Shown here: one piece after another, positions 34,502 to 45,567 of the stretch
Position numbering within the stretch: the stretch's first letter is position 1
Layout of the letters: the number at the start of each line of letters is the position of its first letter
Notes under the pieces: model-generated
Database searches by the model: none
Seen by the model: the letters and a program-made list of their open reading frames with translations, nothing else
Told to the model about the DNA's origin: nothing
Position numbers and translations under genes: made by a program
NCBI GenBank assembly: GCA_010909725.1
Contig: JAACMV010000022.1
Location: forward strand, 620,001-684,000
Origin: Picochlorum sp. 'celeri'
Taxonomy: Eukaryota > Chlorophyta > Trebouxiophyceae
Direction: 5' to 3'
Length of the DNA: 64,000 nt

Positions 34502-34907
34502 TTATTCATTCTTTTTCTCGCTTTCTGTGACGCCTTCTGCTTTTGACACAACTGCATCTTTCGCCCTGCATACCAAAACATCTTGTAAACCCCAAAGGTC
34601 CTAGAGATTCATCTGTGCTTTTGGAAACCAACGGGTCGCATCGAGAAAGGAAGATCACGCATACCTCGAGAACTGCTGCTTCCAATATCTAAATGTAAAC
34701 CATTCTTCTCGAAGGAATAACAGATAGCCGTGCCTGTGGGCCCACGCGACGAAAAAAGCTAGCAACAAGTGCACTGGAATACACACTCCCCCCAGACAAA
34801 TCTGCAGCATTTGGCCGTGCAAAAGAGTAACATATTGATATGTCTGTACAATATATACACCCAAAATGGAAAATATGCTCTAGAAAAGGTGTGAGACGTA
34901 CCAACAT
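34502..34907 (-). CDS. Small single-span membrane protein (82 residues)
   Basis: Exons 34902-34907, 34665-34843 and 34502-34565. The first exon holds only Met-Leu, so the start is tentative. The core is YVTLLHGQMLQICLGGVCIP, leading into a hydrophobic helix (HLLLAFFVAWAHRHG), then aromatic-basic FTFRYWKQQFSR and a polar Lys/Glu tail ending ESEKKNE. Two phased introns with good sites and a preserved frame argue for a real gene. I do not recognise the family. An ER or mitochondrial inner-membrane micro-protein is plausible. It converges on the PRC-barrel gene with 29 bases between stops. Confidence 0.55.
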
Positions 34908-35212
34908 TTTCAAACAATTCTTCTCTTCTTTTCGAGTTGTGTATGCACAATACTACCAGTAAGCTACTACTACTCTGAGTCAAAGGTTCAACTGCATGAT
35001 TTCTTTTCTAATAAATGTGAAACCCATGGAGGCAGTCACCTGTTTTAGAATGCAGACGTCAATTCACTGCGGCATGACCAAAACACCTCTGTCCCGGACA
35101 CAGTCCATGATGGTCTGGGATCTACGGTCTATGAAAGCTCGCTTGATTCATTCTTCCCCATAAATAATGATCCAGATAATTTTGTTTTGATGTTTTGAAA
35201 TGACGTAGATAC
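34908..35212. other. Intergenic, divergent promoters
   Basis: 305 bases between the small membrane protein and the CK1-like kinase. Nothing recognised. Confidence 0.4.
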
Positions 35213-36748
35213 ATGATGAAGAAAGGAACCGTGCTTGACAAGCACTTTGTCCTGAGCGAGAAGATTGGTCAGGGACAGTTTGCAGAGGTGTATGCTGCTT
35301 CCAATGTAAAGAATCAGAGACAAATTGTATGTTATAATTTTACCATGGTGTTAGCTCAACGTGTATTCCATATTAAGGGGAACATTGCTGGGTTTTTTTT
35401 GAGCAGGTGGCAGTAAAAGTGGACAAGAGTCGTGACGTGAAGATTCTTGGTAGAGAGGCGGCCATTTTGAAAGATTTGCAGCGCTCAGAGTTTGTGTGTA
35501 AGTTTATTGCGAGTGGAAAGGTCAAGGATGGGAGACGATATTGTGTAATGGAGTTGTTAGGAGACAATTTGTCCAAGTACATGAAGAGCAAACAGTTAGA
35601 GTTGACCGAGATTATCTCGATAGCGAAACAAATCCTTATGGGTATTCGTGATATTCATAGTGCTGGGTATGTTCATAGGGATATTAAGCCGTCGAACTGT
35701 GCCATTAGAGTTGGTGGTAGATGTATGGCACAGTGGACCTTGCTAGATTTTGGCTTGGCACGAAAAGTAATTGGCAATGATGGACGGCAGATGCCGGAGA
35801 GAAAAGACACGAGCTTTCGTGGTACAACAGGATATGCATCGATAAACGCGCATGACCAAAGAGATTTAAGTTGGCGAGATGATTTGTGGAGTTGGTTCTA
35901 CACAGTTGTGGAGTTGTTACAAGGTATGGTACATATTCTGGGCTTTTGCCACACATGCAAATTGCTTGAAATTAGAATGGTATCCTGTTCATCGTAGGGA
36001 CACTTCCTTGGAAAGGCCATAGGCATGACGAATCTTTTAATGCAGCAGATGGGCCTGTGGCTCAAAGAAAGAGAGCGTGCATCAAAGCACCAGAGTTGCT
36101 GGTACCCAGCACAGCAGCCTATTTTTCTCAAATAGAGGATATCAGTCATTATTTAAGTAAGCTAGAATTCGACGAAGTGCCTGATTACCTTCTTCTTCGG
36201 GACTTGTTGGAATCCATGGAGCACCAGCAAATGGAGGGGAATGTGGAGAGTGAGTCAAAATATCAACAAGGATACCAGTTGGAAACTGTATCGGTCCCTA
36301 GAGGCCTCGAAACAGCAGTTCAGAATGATGATGCACCAAAGGAGGCAATGCATGAGGAAGAAAATTGTACATTTAAGCAGGAGGTCCACATAGAAGATGT
36401 GTCAAAGGGTTCTGCTGCATATGAGGAAAAATGCTACGATAACATTAATCAGCTTGTCTCTATATTGAAAATGGTGCGTTACCCATATATTGATGTACAT
36501 TTATCAATACTGTGCTTCGGGGAGGGGTGTAACATCTTCATACTGTGCAGGGTGGATACTCAAGAAAAGGTCAGATGGTTATCGACACTTTGAGAGATGT
36601 CACTCCTGGGGAAGCTATTGCCATATTTTGCGATCACATGAATCGCATATCTATTGGAAATCCAAATAGTGCTGATGTTGTCGAAATCATGAAAGAGCTT
36701 TCAGGATACTTTGCAGCCTTGTCTCGTTCATATCAGAAGATGTCATGA
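35213..36748 (+). CDS. Protein kinase of the CK1/TTBK family
   Basis: Exons 35213-35326, 35407-35923, 35998-36473 and 36551-36748 give 434 residues. Kinase signatures: Gly loop KIGQGQFAEVYAA, VAVKVD with the ATP Lys, catalytic YVHRDIKPSNCAI and LLDFGLAR. SFRGTTGYASINAH replaces the usual APE, as in casein kinase 1 relatives. TLPWKG follows. Low conservation after ~310 and an acidic region (~340-385) precede a helical C-terminus. Tau-tubulin-kinase-like members in protists and algae are poorly studied. Two ATGs are adjacent; the first is used. Confidence 0.87.
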
Positions 36749-36916
36749 TCACTGGAGTTTGTCATGGTTATATTTATTTAAATTAACTGTTGTCAGTATT
36801 TGAAAAGATAAAGAGCATGAGAAGTAACAAGTGTGCAAAGCTTGCACAGGAAAAGACACCAGGCACAGGCAAGACAGCATTTCATGCAACCATGCTGGTG
36901 CTACAACCCCCACTAA

Positions 36917-37399
36917 TTAATTTACCCTTTGAGGGCAGTCAACCTCTGCACAGCTGTCTCTATCGTTCAAACCTCCACATTTCTCGCAAATTCCCAGTTG
37001 CCTTCTTTGTGATACCGCAACATACTCGTCTATAAATCTTGAAGAGAAATAAAGGGCAACCAAAAACCCACCAAAAACAAGCCCAGCTATTTGATCCAAG
37101 GTCCATTCCGGTGCTGCATCTAAGGCACTAAGATCATATATGGTATTTATACTAGACTGAACTATTCTATCTTGACACTGTACTCTGTGTCTTCGATTGT
37201 TCAACACTCGGCATTCCTTCCCTTTGGCATGCAATGTTCTTTTCCTCTCCTGACACAGAGCCAATGACTGGCATTGAATGGTCAGAGCCACCATTATGAA
37301 ATTATCAAGGTTTATGACTGATTTAACAAGCTGAGAATCTATTTCGAGGCGATCATTCCCGGGCTTCGTGCACATCCGGGATGATCTGTTTGTTGGCAT
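36917..37399 (-). CDS. Membrane protein with C-terminal zinc-type Cys motif
   Basis: A 160-residue single-exon protein. The N-terminal ~90 residues are basic and could include an organelle leader. One transmembrane helix (DQIAGLVFGGFLVALYFSS, ~108-126) is followed by the SQRRQLGICEKCGGLNDRDS stretch and a second CxxxxC (CAEVDC), a probable four-Cys metal site. The FIDEY..SQRRQLG..C..CGG pattern recalls plant thylakoid or plastid proteins of unknown function, but I cannot name it. It is divergent from the cis-prenyltransferase gene. Confidence 0.62.
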   Translation of the reverse strand: MPTNRSSRMCTKPGNDRLEIDSQLVKSVINLDNFIMVALTIQCQSLALCQERKRTLHAKGKECRVLNNRRHRVQCQDRIVQSSINTIYDLSALDAAPEWTLDQIAGLVFGGFLVALYFSSRFIDEYVAVSQRRQLGICEKCGGLNDRDSCAEVDCPQRVN

Positions 37400-37519
37400 T
37401 TAAAAATGTCATTTTCAGCAAAGTCACCAGAGTACTACTGACTTAAAGATAACTTTATTATCAATGTCTGAACAGTTCATGGCCTTATTCATGACCATAG
37501 AGGCATTGTTGCTGCAAAT

Positions 37520-38544
37520 ATGCAATTGTTCAGGGGGGTAACAAGTGGGACAGGGAAACAGAGTCGCGCAGTTCCTAGAGGCACAAGCCAATCGATACAC
37601 AAGACACTGCCCAGACTCGGATTATATGAAGAAGGCTCTGTTTCTCTGACTAGATGTACTCTATCTGCGGGAAGGGTGATCTCCATGTCCCATCCTCAAG
37701 GTGGGGGAAGTTTGAGCTCTTCTCCAAACGTGCCTTACAAGATTGATGCCCGAAGAAAAAAGATTCCTCATCATATAGCCATAATAATGGATGGAAACGG
37801 TCGCTGGGCGCGTGAACGGGGCCAGATAGCATCTGCAGGACACAAAGCTGGTATTGATGCTTTGCAACGAACAGTGGAGAGTTGCATGGAACATGGGATT
37901 GGCTATCTGACAGTATTTGCCCTTTCTGTAGAAAACAATAGGAACAGAGACGATCAGGAAGTGAAATTTTTGATCAGTTTGATGTATTCTGTGGTTCACG
38001 AGAGACTTCAAAAATTACATGATGAGGGTGTGAAACTCATCTTTGTTGGAAGCATCCAGGCTTTAGAGGATCAGGGGCTGCTCGAAGTCATCAAAAGGTG
38101 AGTTTTCCAATATTAATTTTGTATATAAGCTTTGAGAAATCACGCAAGGGCTCTTCGTACAGGGCAGAAATTCTCACCCAGGAGAACACACGGCTTGTTT
38201 TGACAGTCTCTCTGAATTTCAGTGGTCGTGATGATATCGTTCAAGCAACCAGATCTCTGCTGAAATTGGCCCAAGAGGATCAAATAGATCCAAGTGATAT
38301 TGATGTCTCGACTTTTGGGAACCATCTATCAATGTCGCATATTCCAGAGGGGTACAGGGACCCAGACCTCTTGATTCGGACTGGTGGAGAGCAAAGGTTG
38401 TCGAACTTTCTATTATGGCAATTAGCATATTCAGAGCTATACTTTTCCGATACATACTGGCCTGATTTTGATGCAGAAGACTTCTCAATAGCCCTGGAGG
38501 AGTACTCGAAGAGGGATCGAAGATTTGGTGCTAGAATACCCTGA
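37520..38544 (+). CDS. Cis-prenyltransferase (undecaprenyl/dehydrodolichyl diphosphate synthase family)
   Basis: Chains isopentenyl diphosphate units in Z configuration to make polyprenyl or dolichyl diphosphates. Exons 37520-38097 and 38163-38544 give 319 residues. The first ~75 residues are Ser/Arg/Thr-rich and may target the plastid. Conserved regions: HIAIIMDGNGRWARERG (substrate Asp), TVFALSVENNRN, LNFSGRDDIVQA, and PDLLIRTGGEQRLSNFLLWQ followed by LAYSELYF. The C-terminal RxG typical of NgBR-dependent dolichol enzymes is absent, suggesting a homodimeric type. An upstream ORF beginning at 37464 overlaps this start codon in another frame. Confidence 0.93.
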
Positions 38545-38646
38545 CCAAGTGACAGATGAGATGGAACACGTATCCCCTGCAATGATCGTGCTTCGAATGA
38601 AATGGATTCGCAATAGTGCTTGTATTATTATAATTTATTTCAAAAA

Positions 38647-39654
38647 ATGATTTGCTCTCTGACCCTTTGCCGACAAGGGTCGAGATATAGATGCATGTCT
38701 TATGTGGTATGCATGTCCCAAGAACTTCCACGGCAACGAGGAAAGCAATTCGGTTCAAAAGGAAGAGATAGGTACAGAAATGATGAATTGAGATATGGTA
38801 GAAAATCGGATAGGGATGGATTTCCGAAAACGCAGACGAAATCGTTGATTGATAACTGGACAGCAGATGTTGTGTATGGGACCTCTCCTGTTCTTGCAGC
38901 TCTAGATTCCAATAGGAGGACCATGCATGCACTGTACGTGCAAGAAGGCATTTCACAGTCTAAGAAGAAGGAAGTGAACAGCATTCAACAAGCAATTGCA
39001 AAGGCAGAGTCCATGAGAATTCCTCTTGTGACTGTGTCAAAGCATGACCTCAACATGATCACAAACAATCGCCCACATCAGGGAATTGTTCTCGACGCCT
39101 CATTCCTGACTTGTGAAAAGTTGGATAACATGCCAGATATTCCCAGTCCTGACAGGCAGACTTATCCTGTGTGGCTATCTTTGGATGAAATTACAGATCC
39201 ACAAAATTTGGGTGCTGTCATCAGGTCAGCATATTTTCTGGGGGCCGCCGGCGTTTTACTGTCCAGTAAAAATTCAGCTCCTCTTTCTGGTGTCGTATCG
39301 AAAGCAAGCGCTGGTGCTCTTGAAAAAATGCCAATTTATTCGTGTAGAAGTCTGCCCAACACCCTCATGGATGCCAGGTCCAAAGGGTGGTCAGTCATAG
39401 GTGCCAGTGCCGAACGAGATTCCTACGAATGTGAAGAGTTTGTACTACAGAGACCTACGATTTTGGTCATGGGAAGTGAAGGATATGGACTCAGAACTAA
39501 TGTAAGACGAGCTTGTGATGCAAGTATTCGTATTGCTTCCAGTCATGTACTGAACACCCAGGTTGCAGCCTTGCATGAAGTCGACAGCCTAAATGTTAGT
39601 GTCGCAGCTGGTATTTTGCTGCATAGTCTCCTGCGGCAATCAAAGGGTGGCTGA
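38647..39654 (+). CDS. TrmH/SpoU-family RNA 2'-O-methyltransferase (MRM1-like)
   Basis: A 335-residue single-exon protein, started at the first ATG (an upstream TTG extension is not needed). The N-terminus (MICSLTLCRQGSRYRCMS) could be an organelle leader. An L30e-like substrate domain starts near VVYGTSPVLAALDSN. The SPOUT knot motifs are SLDEITDPQNLGAVIRSAYF (motif 1), ILVMGSEGYGLRTNV (motif 2) and SLNVSVAAGILLHSLL (motif 3). This arrangement matches bacterial RlmB and mitochondrial Mrm1, which methylate the peptidyl-transferase-loop G2251 of large-subunit rRNA. The exact organelle is inferred. Confidence 0.9.
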   Translation: MICSLTLCRQGSRYRCMSYVVCMSQELPRQRGKQFGSKGRDRYRNDELRYGRKSDRDGFPKTQTKSLIDNWTADVVYGTSPVLAALDSNRRTMHALYVQEGISQSKKKEVNSIQQAIAKAESMRIPLVTVSKHDLNMITNNRPHQGIVLDASFLTCEKLDNMPDIPSPDRQTYPVWLSLDEITDPQNLGAVIRSAYFLGAAGVLLSSKNSAPLSGVVSKASAGALEKMPIYSCRSLPNTLMDARSKGWSVIGASAERDSYECEEFVLQRPTILVMGSEGYGLRTNVRRACDASIRIASSHVLNTQVAALHEVDSLNVSVAAGILLHSLLRQSKGG

Positions 39655-39882
39655 TACCTTGGTCGATTCTCACTGATGGGTCGTCACTCATCATGAGGAG
39701 TCCTCATTGAGGACTGTGCATGCTTACCATGGAATGGTATAGTCACCGCTTCCTCGCCCGTGTATATTTATATATTTGAAATAACAATACAGTGACAGTG
39801 TATATTTAACTATACATCGCGCATGGGCGTTTAGCTGATTCGAAGAAACATTTCAACTGCTATTTAGGGATTTTCCAACTCC

Positions 39883-40877
39883 ATGGATCGAGACGACTTA
39901 GAAGAGGAAGGTTTGATGAATTTGACACCTATAAATAGAAAGAACTCTACACGGGAGGCTGCAGCCTCATTGCTGTCTAGTTATTTCTCAAGGCGCTTCA
40001 TGAGCGGTTGGTACGTTCTTTGACGCGATTCGAATGATCAAGCGTCATTTTCACATACGAGCAATATTGAATTCCAAGTAAGATTGAGCGATATTCTTCT
40101 CTGGCTATGCAGCGCGATGCTCTTTCCTGTTGTGATCACTGTCTATGTGACCTGGTGGTTTCTCCAGTTTTTTGATAACTTTTTCAGCCCTGTTTATGAG
40201 TATCTTCTAGGATTTCATGTATTTGGTCTTGGATTTTTGACTTCTATGCTCTTCATATTTGGAACAGGCACGTTGTCACTGGTTTTGCCACTCTGTCTGT
40301 GCTTTCAAACATGGTTGTTAGGTTGTTCTACAGGCGTATTTGCTTCATCTTGGATTGGCAGTGCATTCGTTGGACTAGGAGAGTATATAATTAGAAAACT
40401 TCCATTGATTAAGCACATATATAGCGCAGCTAAGCAAGTGAGTGCAGCAGTTTCACCAGACCACGAAGCTAAAAACTCCTTCAGGTGTGTCACTTTACAC
40501 ATTGCATTTCGCCTACAGCATGCTATTGTATTTACACCTCACTCATATATATACAGGGAATGCGTTTTAATACGACATCCTAGAGTTGGGGAGTACGCGT
40601 TTGGATTCATCACTGGGCAGACAAACTTACGGACTGATGCAGGAGATGTTCAGTTATACTCTGTCTATGTTCCAACCAATCATGGTGCGTTTGATATGCA
40701 TGTTTGGCTGTCTCATATTACCTAAATCATCACATTCGTGCAGTATATGTTGGGGACATCTTCCTGTTGGAAGATAAGGATATCATACGGAACAACCTGT
40801 CTGTGAGGGAAGGTATTGAAATTGTTGTATCAGTTGGAATGGCGATCCCACCACGGATAATATCGGAGAGACTGTAA
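39883..40877 (+). CDS. COV/LCV-like membrane protein (DUF502)
   Basis: Exons 39883-40006, 40079-40267, 40334-40484, 40557-40684 and 40744-40877 give 241 residues. Recognised from VVITVYVTWWFLQFFDNFFS, FGLGFLTS, GVFASSWIGSAFVGLGEYII, LIKHIYSAAKQVSAAVSP, VGEYAFGFIT and LSVREGIEIVVSVGMAIP. The family has two to three membrane helices; Arabidopsis COV1/LCV act at the Golgi in vascular patterning and vacuolar sorting. Intron 2 (40268-40333, 66 bases) has a GC donor, contains no stop and is in frame; removing it restores the family spacing. Exon 1 ends at an atypical gttggt donor, which is the weakest junction. Confidence 0.87.
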
Positions 40878-41086
40878 TTTCATTATAGAGAAATGATATT
40901 TTGAGGACATCTATGGGTTTACAGGCTTGGGACATCATTCAGTCCGAGGAGATGGACTTTTCAATTGGTCCATGTGTGGTCCACATGTTCATGAGCCTAC
41001 AACCGTAGTAGATTACACTTCCATGCCCATATACCAAATTTAGCTATTTTCATAAACATTTTGTAACGTGTTTATTCTTGTGAACA

Positions 41087-42218
41087 ATGACTGATCAAAC
41101 AGGAACGTACGCAGTGAAGGTACGCTCGTTGCTCCAGGGCGGCAATTGAATGCGTGTGCTTGAGTCACACTTGTTGGCTGGTTTGCACGCATTTGCTGGT
41201 TTTTCGGTATATTTTCTAGTATCATGCATGTAGTAACTAAATGTATTCAAATTTGTAGGCTGGATTGGCCCAGATGCTCAAGGGTGGAGTCATTATGGAC
41301 GTCGTGACTCCAGAGGAGGCTCGCATTGCCGAAGAAGCAGGAGCTGTCGCTGTGATGGCATTGGAACGCGTTCCAGCGGATATCAGAAAGGAAGGTGGTG
41401 TGGCGAGAATGAGCGATCCATCGGTACGTACATTGAACGCTTGTGGGTGCAGCCGCGGGGTCCACGACTCCACTGTATGGCAGCTCAATGTGTTCTTATC
41501 TGATTTAATCTCGATTCATGATGTTTTGTAGATGATCAAAAGTATTAAAGAGGCTGTTACCATCCCAGTCATGGCAAAGGCTCGCATTGGACACTTTGTG
41601 GAGTCCCAAATTCTGGAAGCTTTGGGTATCGATTACATCGACGAATCTGAGGTTCTGACTCCTGCAGATGACATCCACCACATTAACAAGCACAACTTCA
41701 AGGTGCCATTTGTGTGTGGCTGCAGAGATTTGGGTGAAGCTTTGAGGAGGATTGCTGAGGGAGCTGCAATGATTCGCACAAAAGGGGAGGCTGGAACTGG
41801 CAATGTGGTTGAGGCTGTCAGACACGCTCGCGCTGTCCAAGGAGCTATTCGTCAGCTTCAAAATATGGATGAAGACGAGCTTTATGTGTACGCCAAAGAA
41901 ATTCGTGCTCCAATTGAGTTGGTAAGACAGACCAAGGCCCTTGGAAGGCTTCCAGTGGTCAACTTTGCTGCTGGCGGTGTTGCAACACCAGCAGATGCAG
42001 CCCTCATGATGCAACTCGGAATGGATGGTGTCTTTGTTGGATCTGGAATTTTCAAGTCGGGTGACCCGGCCAAGAGGGCACGAGCTATTGTTCAAGCAGT
42101 AACACATTACAACGATCCAAAGATCCTTGCAGATGTGTCCCAGGGGCTGGGTGAGGCCATGGTGGGCATTGATATTAGAGAGAAGAATTTCAACTCTTAT
42201 GCTAATCGCTCTGAATAA
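41087..42218 (+). CDS. PDX1: Pyridoxal 5'-phosphate synthase subunit PDX1
   Basis: Builds PLP from ribose 5-phosphate, glyceraldehyde 3-phosphate and ammonia supplied by the PDX2 glutaminase; twelve-subunit cytosolic enzyme. Exons 41087-41119, 41259-41423 and 41532-42218 give 294 residues. Motifs: [53 protein letters not shown] with the catalytic Lys, [16 protein letters not shown] and GVFVGSGIF. All introns start gtac. The PLP-dependent AlaAT and AGT lie 14-16 kb away in the same window. Confidence 0.96.
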
Positions 42219-42288
42219 GTTGTTACAGATCGCTCTCAATCAATTTGATGTAATTTGTCAGGCTATTTTGTAAATCTAACCCAATAGA

Positions 42289-43421
42289 TCACCAAACACC
42301 TGAGAGATACTGCAAGATGTCAGTCAATGTAATCACCGCACTCACCGTTGGGAATCCCTTTGAGGAATCGATCACATATACACGATGAATATGCTCGTCG
42401 CAAAACTTGCTCAAGGTGTCCCCAAGAGAGGTATCCTTTGTGATTGAGAAAACTTGAATATCTCCCTTGCTTGCTGTCCTCCCTTTCCTTGGAGAAGAGG
42501 CAAAGAATGGATGTCCAGAGTGATCACTTGTAGAAATACTATAACCAATATATGCAGTATGGTGCTCCAAAGCCAAGAACTCGGCAACTGGCAGGGCCAA
42601 CACTCCAAAGTGCTCAGATGTCAATGCCCTGATATCTGATGTGCTTAGATTCGCTATCACTTCTCCCGAGTCTGTGACAACTGGAGCTCCAGATATACCG
42701 GCCGATGAAATCTGCGAATATGCTACCAAGGCAGGGGTATGGGCATTCACTGCAACAACTGGGCGCTTGCCTTGCAATAAACCCAGCTCTTCAATACTTG
42801 CAGAAAGCCTGGAATCCTCCACATTTTGAGACGAAATCCACTTGATCACATCCATTTGACTAATAATACTGGTAACTTCACCATGTGAATCGAACAATGC
42901 CAGCCTATGGTTGACATGCTGACCACCCTGTACATTGGTCACAAAAGCCTGCCTCACAGCAACCATCAAACTCGTATTTGCTGCATCTCCTTCGAATAGC
43001 AAGCCCCTATCCTCCACAACAGGAACCGTAACTAAAGGCTTCGTTGCAAATGCTGGCCCTGTACCAACACCCCACAGATCAACAATGTTCTGACGATTCT
43101 CCATCACATACCTCACATACCTTCTTTCTCCAGAGCCGTCATCAAAGCCAGCATCGCATGCGGAAGGTCCTCATTGGCTGACAAATAATTCAATAATGCC
43201 TTCATGATATCACCGATATCAACCCATCCGAGCAAGCTTGGAGAAGTTTCCAGGTCAGAGCTGTCCTCGATATCGGGCATCAGAACCATAGGTGCACTGA
43301 GGATTGAATTAGTAGCGAGCACTTTGAGTGCTTCTCCAATTGTCATATTATGCTCTAGCTTAACCACGCTTTGCCTTCGCACCAAACTACTTAAAGGTGT
43401 ATTGTTCAAGAGGTCTTCCAT
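42289..43421 (-). CDS. CBS-domain protein, SNF4/PV42-like
   Basis: Exons 43121-43421 and 42289-43058 give 356 residues with four CBS motifs: ~12-95 (SVVKLEHNMTIGEALKVLAT), ~115-195, ~205-275 (GISGAPVVTDSGEVIANLS) and ~295-356 (HIHRVYVIDSSKG). Such Bateman modules bind adenosine nucleotides; the architecture resembles AMPK/SnRK1 gamma and plant PV42 proteins. The intron was placed at 43059-43120 (gtatgt...gtacag), which drops an out-of-frame stretch and keeps both CBS halves in frame. No targeting signal. The kinase-regulator role is inferred. Confidence 0.82.
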
Positions 43422-43712
43422 ATCGATTAGACTTCGTTTCACTCGTTAACTAGAAGCGTAAATGAAGATGTATGTATCTCGGGAACGTATTGTAAATTTT
43501 TTTCGCATTCTTACAAAAGGTCCACCTGCGGTCGTGCAGTATACACGGATGGGTGCGTGTCGTAGAATGGCGATCGAGTAATAATGACGTGGCATTGCAT
43601 GTCCACATGGATCTGGATGTCATGAAATGGCTTTCAAGCACATGCAGATTGTTGAATTTTAAATACTTAATGCCATAGAGATAGATATTGTGGACAGAGA
43701 GGAACTATTACC

Positions 43713-44238
43713 ATGGGGGGTGGTCACAGAACCATTCGCTCCTCCAAGCAGAGTACATACGATCCAAGGAAAGCGAGAGAATTAAAGAAGCAGAAAACAT
43801 TTACAATTAAAAAGAGTTACCAAAAGCTGAAGAAGAAGTTGAATGATGTGAAGGCACGAGAATGTTCCATGGTGTTCGCATGGACTCACCAACAATATGT
43901 ACTCATATGCATGCATGTGCAATGCAGCCCATTAATTATGATAGTATTGAAGAGCAGAAAGATTCAATAAAGATTTCTGTGGATGCTGCTGCTGGCGTGG
44001 ATGGTGACAGGAAAGCTGGCGACGTGCCTGTAGCAGAGGTGCCAGATGATAAGGTGAGTTTCTGTAGACTTTGACATGATATCAGATCCCCAGTTCATAC
44101 GGAAAAATGCCCATGTTGTAGGATTCGAATAAGAAATCGAGGTCGAAGCAACGAAAGCAGATGTTAAAAAAGACAAAGCATGGCCAGCCATTGATGAAGT
44201 ATAGAATTGAAAAGATGCTGGACGTCCTACAGAAATGA
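43713..44238 (+). CDS. FYV7-type rRNA-processing protein (probable)
   Basis: Exons 43713-43871, 43928-44053 and 44122-44238 give 133 residues. The N-terminal half is very basic (ARELKKQKTFTIKKSYQKLK), the middle is acidic, and the C-terminus (MLKKTKHGQPLMKYRIEKML) matches the KTKxGQPxMxxRIxxLL ending of the Fyv7/CCDC59 rRNA-processing family. Yeast Fyv7 acts in small-subunit processome assembly in the nucleolus. The call rests mainly on that C-terminal string. Confidence 0.65.
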
Positions 44239-44283
44239 TGTATTTAATTATTCCGCTTTCATCTACTAGCAGCTTATTTTGTT

Positions 44284-45268
44284 TTACGACAGACAGGTCA
44301 TCATAGAAGTTGCTATTTCTAATTTATCCTTGTTGGAGAGATTTGGGTTGTTCTGGAGGCACAGGGCCTTTGCGGAGAGAGAGGGATCATCCTTCATCTT
44401 GCAAAGAATTTCTTCCCACTGCTTCCCCTCTTCTGAAGCCGTATTGTCCTGCCGAGACTTTACTATCTTTAGGGCTCCCTCTTTGTATCTTTCAAACTCA
44501 GATTCTTCCTGCATAGAAAATGAGCAAAGTCATTCTCTTTCAAAACAGCATTGCAATCAAATTATGCAACATGTGAATCCACGTACAATCGAATATAAAG
44601 CGCATATTTTCTCCTTCATGGAATCCAGCAACTCTTCTGGTGTTTTGTGCACTTCCGGGACCATGCAACGACGAAGACTATACGAATCTATAAACTTTTG
44701 ATTCTTTTGAATCATGTGCATCTGATGAGGCCTCCGAGGCAAAACATTTTCAAACTTTCTCAATGCCCTCTTACGCTCTTCTGTCGTACAAGAGCCACTT
44801 ATAAATCTCTGATACTCTTTCTCAGGCATCAAATACTTTAAAAAAGGCAACCTTGATGTATCGATGTAGGTCGATGCAGTCTCCTGCAAAAAGCAGCAAA
44901 ACAACTATGAGTAACCTCTCTCAATCCAGGAGCATTGGTATTTTATCGGCCCATACCTGCAGCACTGCTTCTTGATTTTTCGTTAGCTTCTGCGGATTCG
45001 ATATCAAATCAAAAAGGAGACTCTCCTGCTGGGCAGGGGCTTGCTCCTTTGTACCGGCACCTCTCCCCTGTCTCCCTTCTCCTCGACGACCAGATCGACG
45101 ACTCCCCTTTGCTTCCCCTCTGAAATCTCTCGTGTGAATTACATGAGGCCATCCGCACCCATCTACCACATCACCACTGCAACGTGTTCCACCTGACACA
45201 GCCAACCTCGCCACGCGAGTCTGCCTTGCACAGACCCGGAGGAACACTGTTTCCAGCGAATGAAACAT
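44284..45268 (-). CDS. Unidentified organelle-targeted protein (277 residues)
   Basis: Exons 44957-45268, 44587-44883 and 44284-44508 join in frame with good splice sites. The leader MFHSLETVFLRVCARQTRV is Arg-rich and amphipathic, as for mitochondria or plastids. A Gly/Arg-rich stretch (~50-75) is followed by a helical domain (LPFLKYLMPEKEYQRFISG, ERKRALRKFENVLPRR) and a Lys/Glu-rich helical tail. I do not recognise it; organellar ribosome or RNA metabolism would fit the composition, but this is a guess. Confidence 0.6.
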
Positions 45269-45567
45269 TTTCAGATAATTAAAACTTCAGTTTTATCAGA
45301 AGAATTCGCTAAAGTTCAATGCGATCTGTTCATCGGATCAATAATCCCATTGCGCAGGCTGGACGTCCATGGTCGACCATGAAATGGCCAACTATGTAGA
45401 GTTGGCAGTCGAATGATCCAGATTTGACCGATATCAACGAGAATCCTAAGGCCAGAGCCATTAATAAATATAATTAGACATCTCTTCGTGTTATAGATCT
45501 ATTAGCGCTTGTATACGAAGCGAAGGAACTCCTTTTCTTCTTCACATTCGCATCATCTGAAGTCATC

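Noticed and set aside
43059..43120. Read-through frame starting MRYVMENRQ in the CBS gene
   Set aside because: It begins at a non-ATG codon and is out of frame with exon 1; splicing at gtatgt...gtacag joins the CBS domains cleanly.
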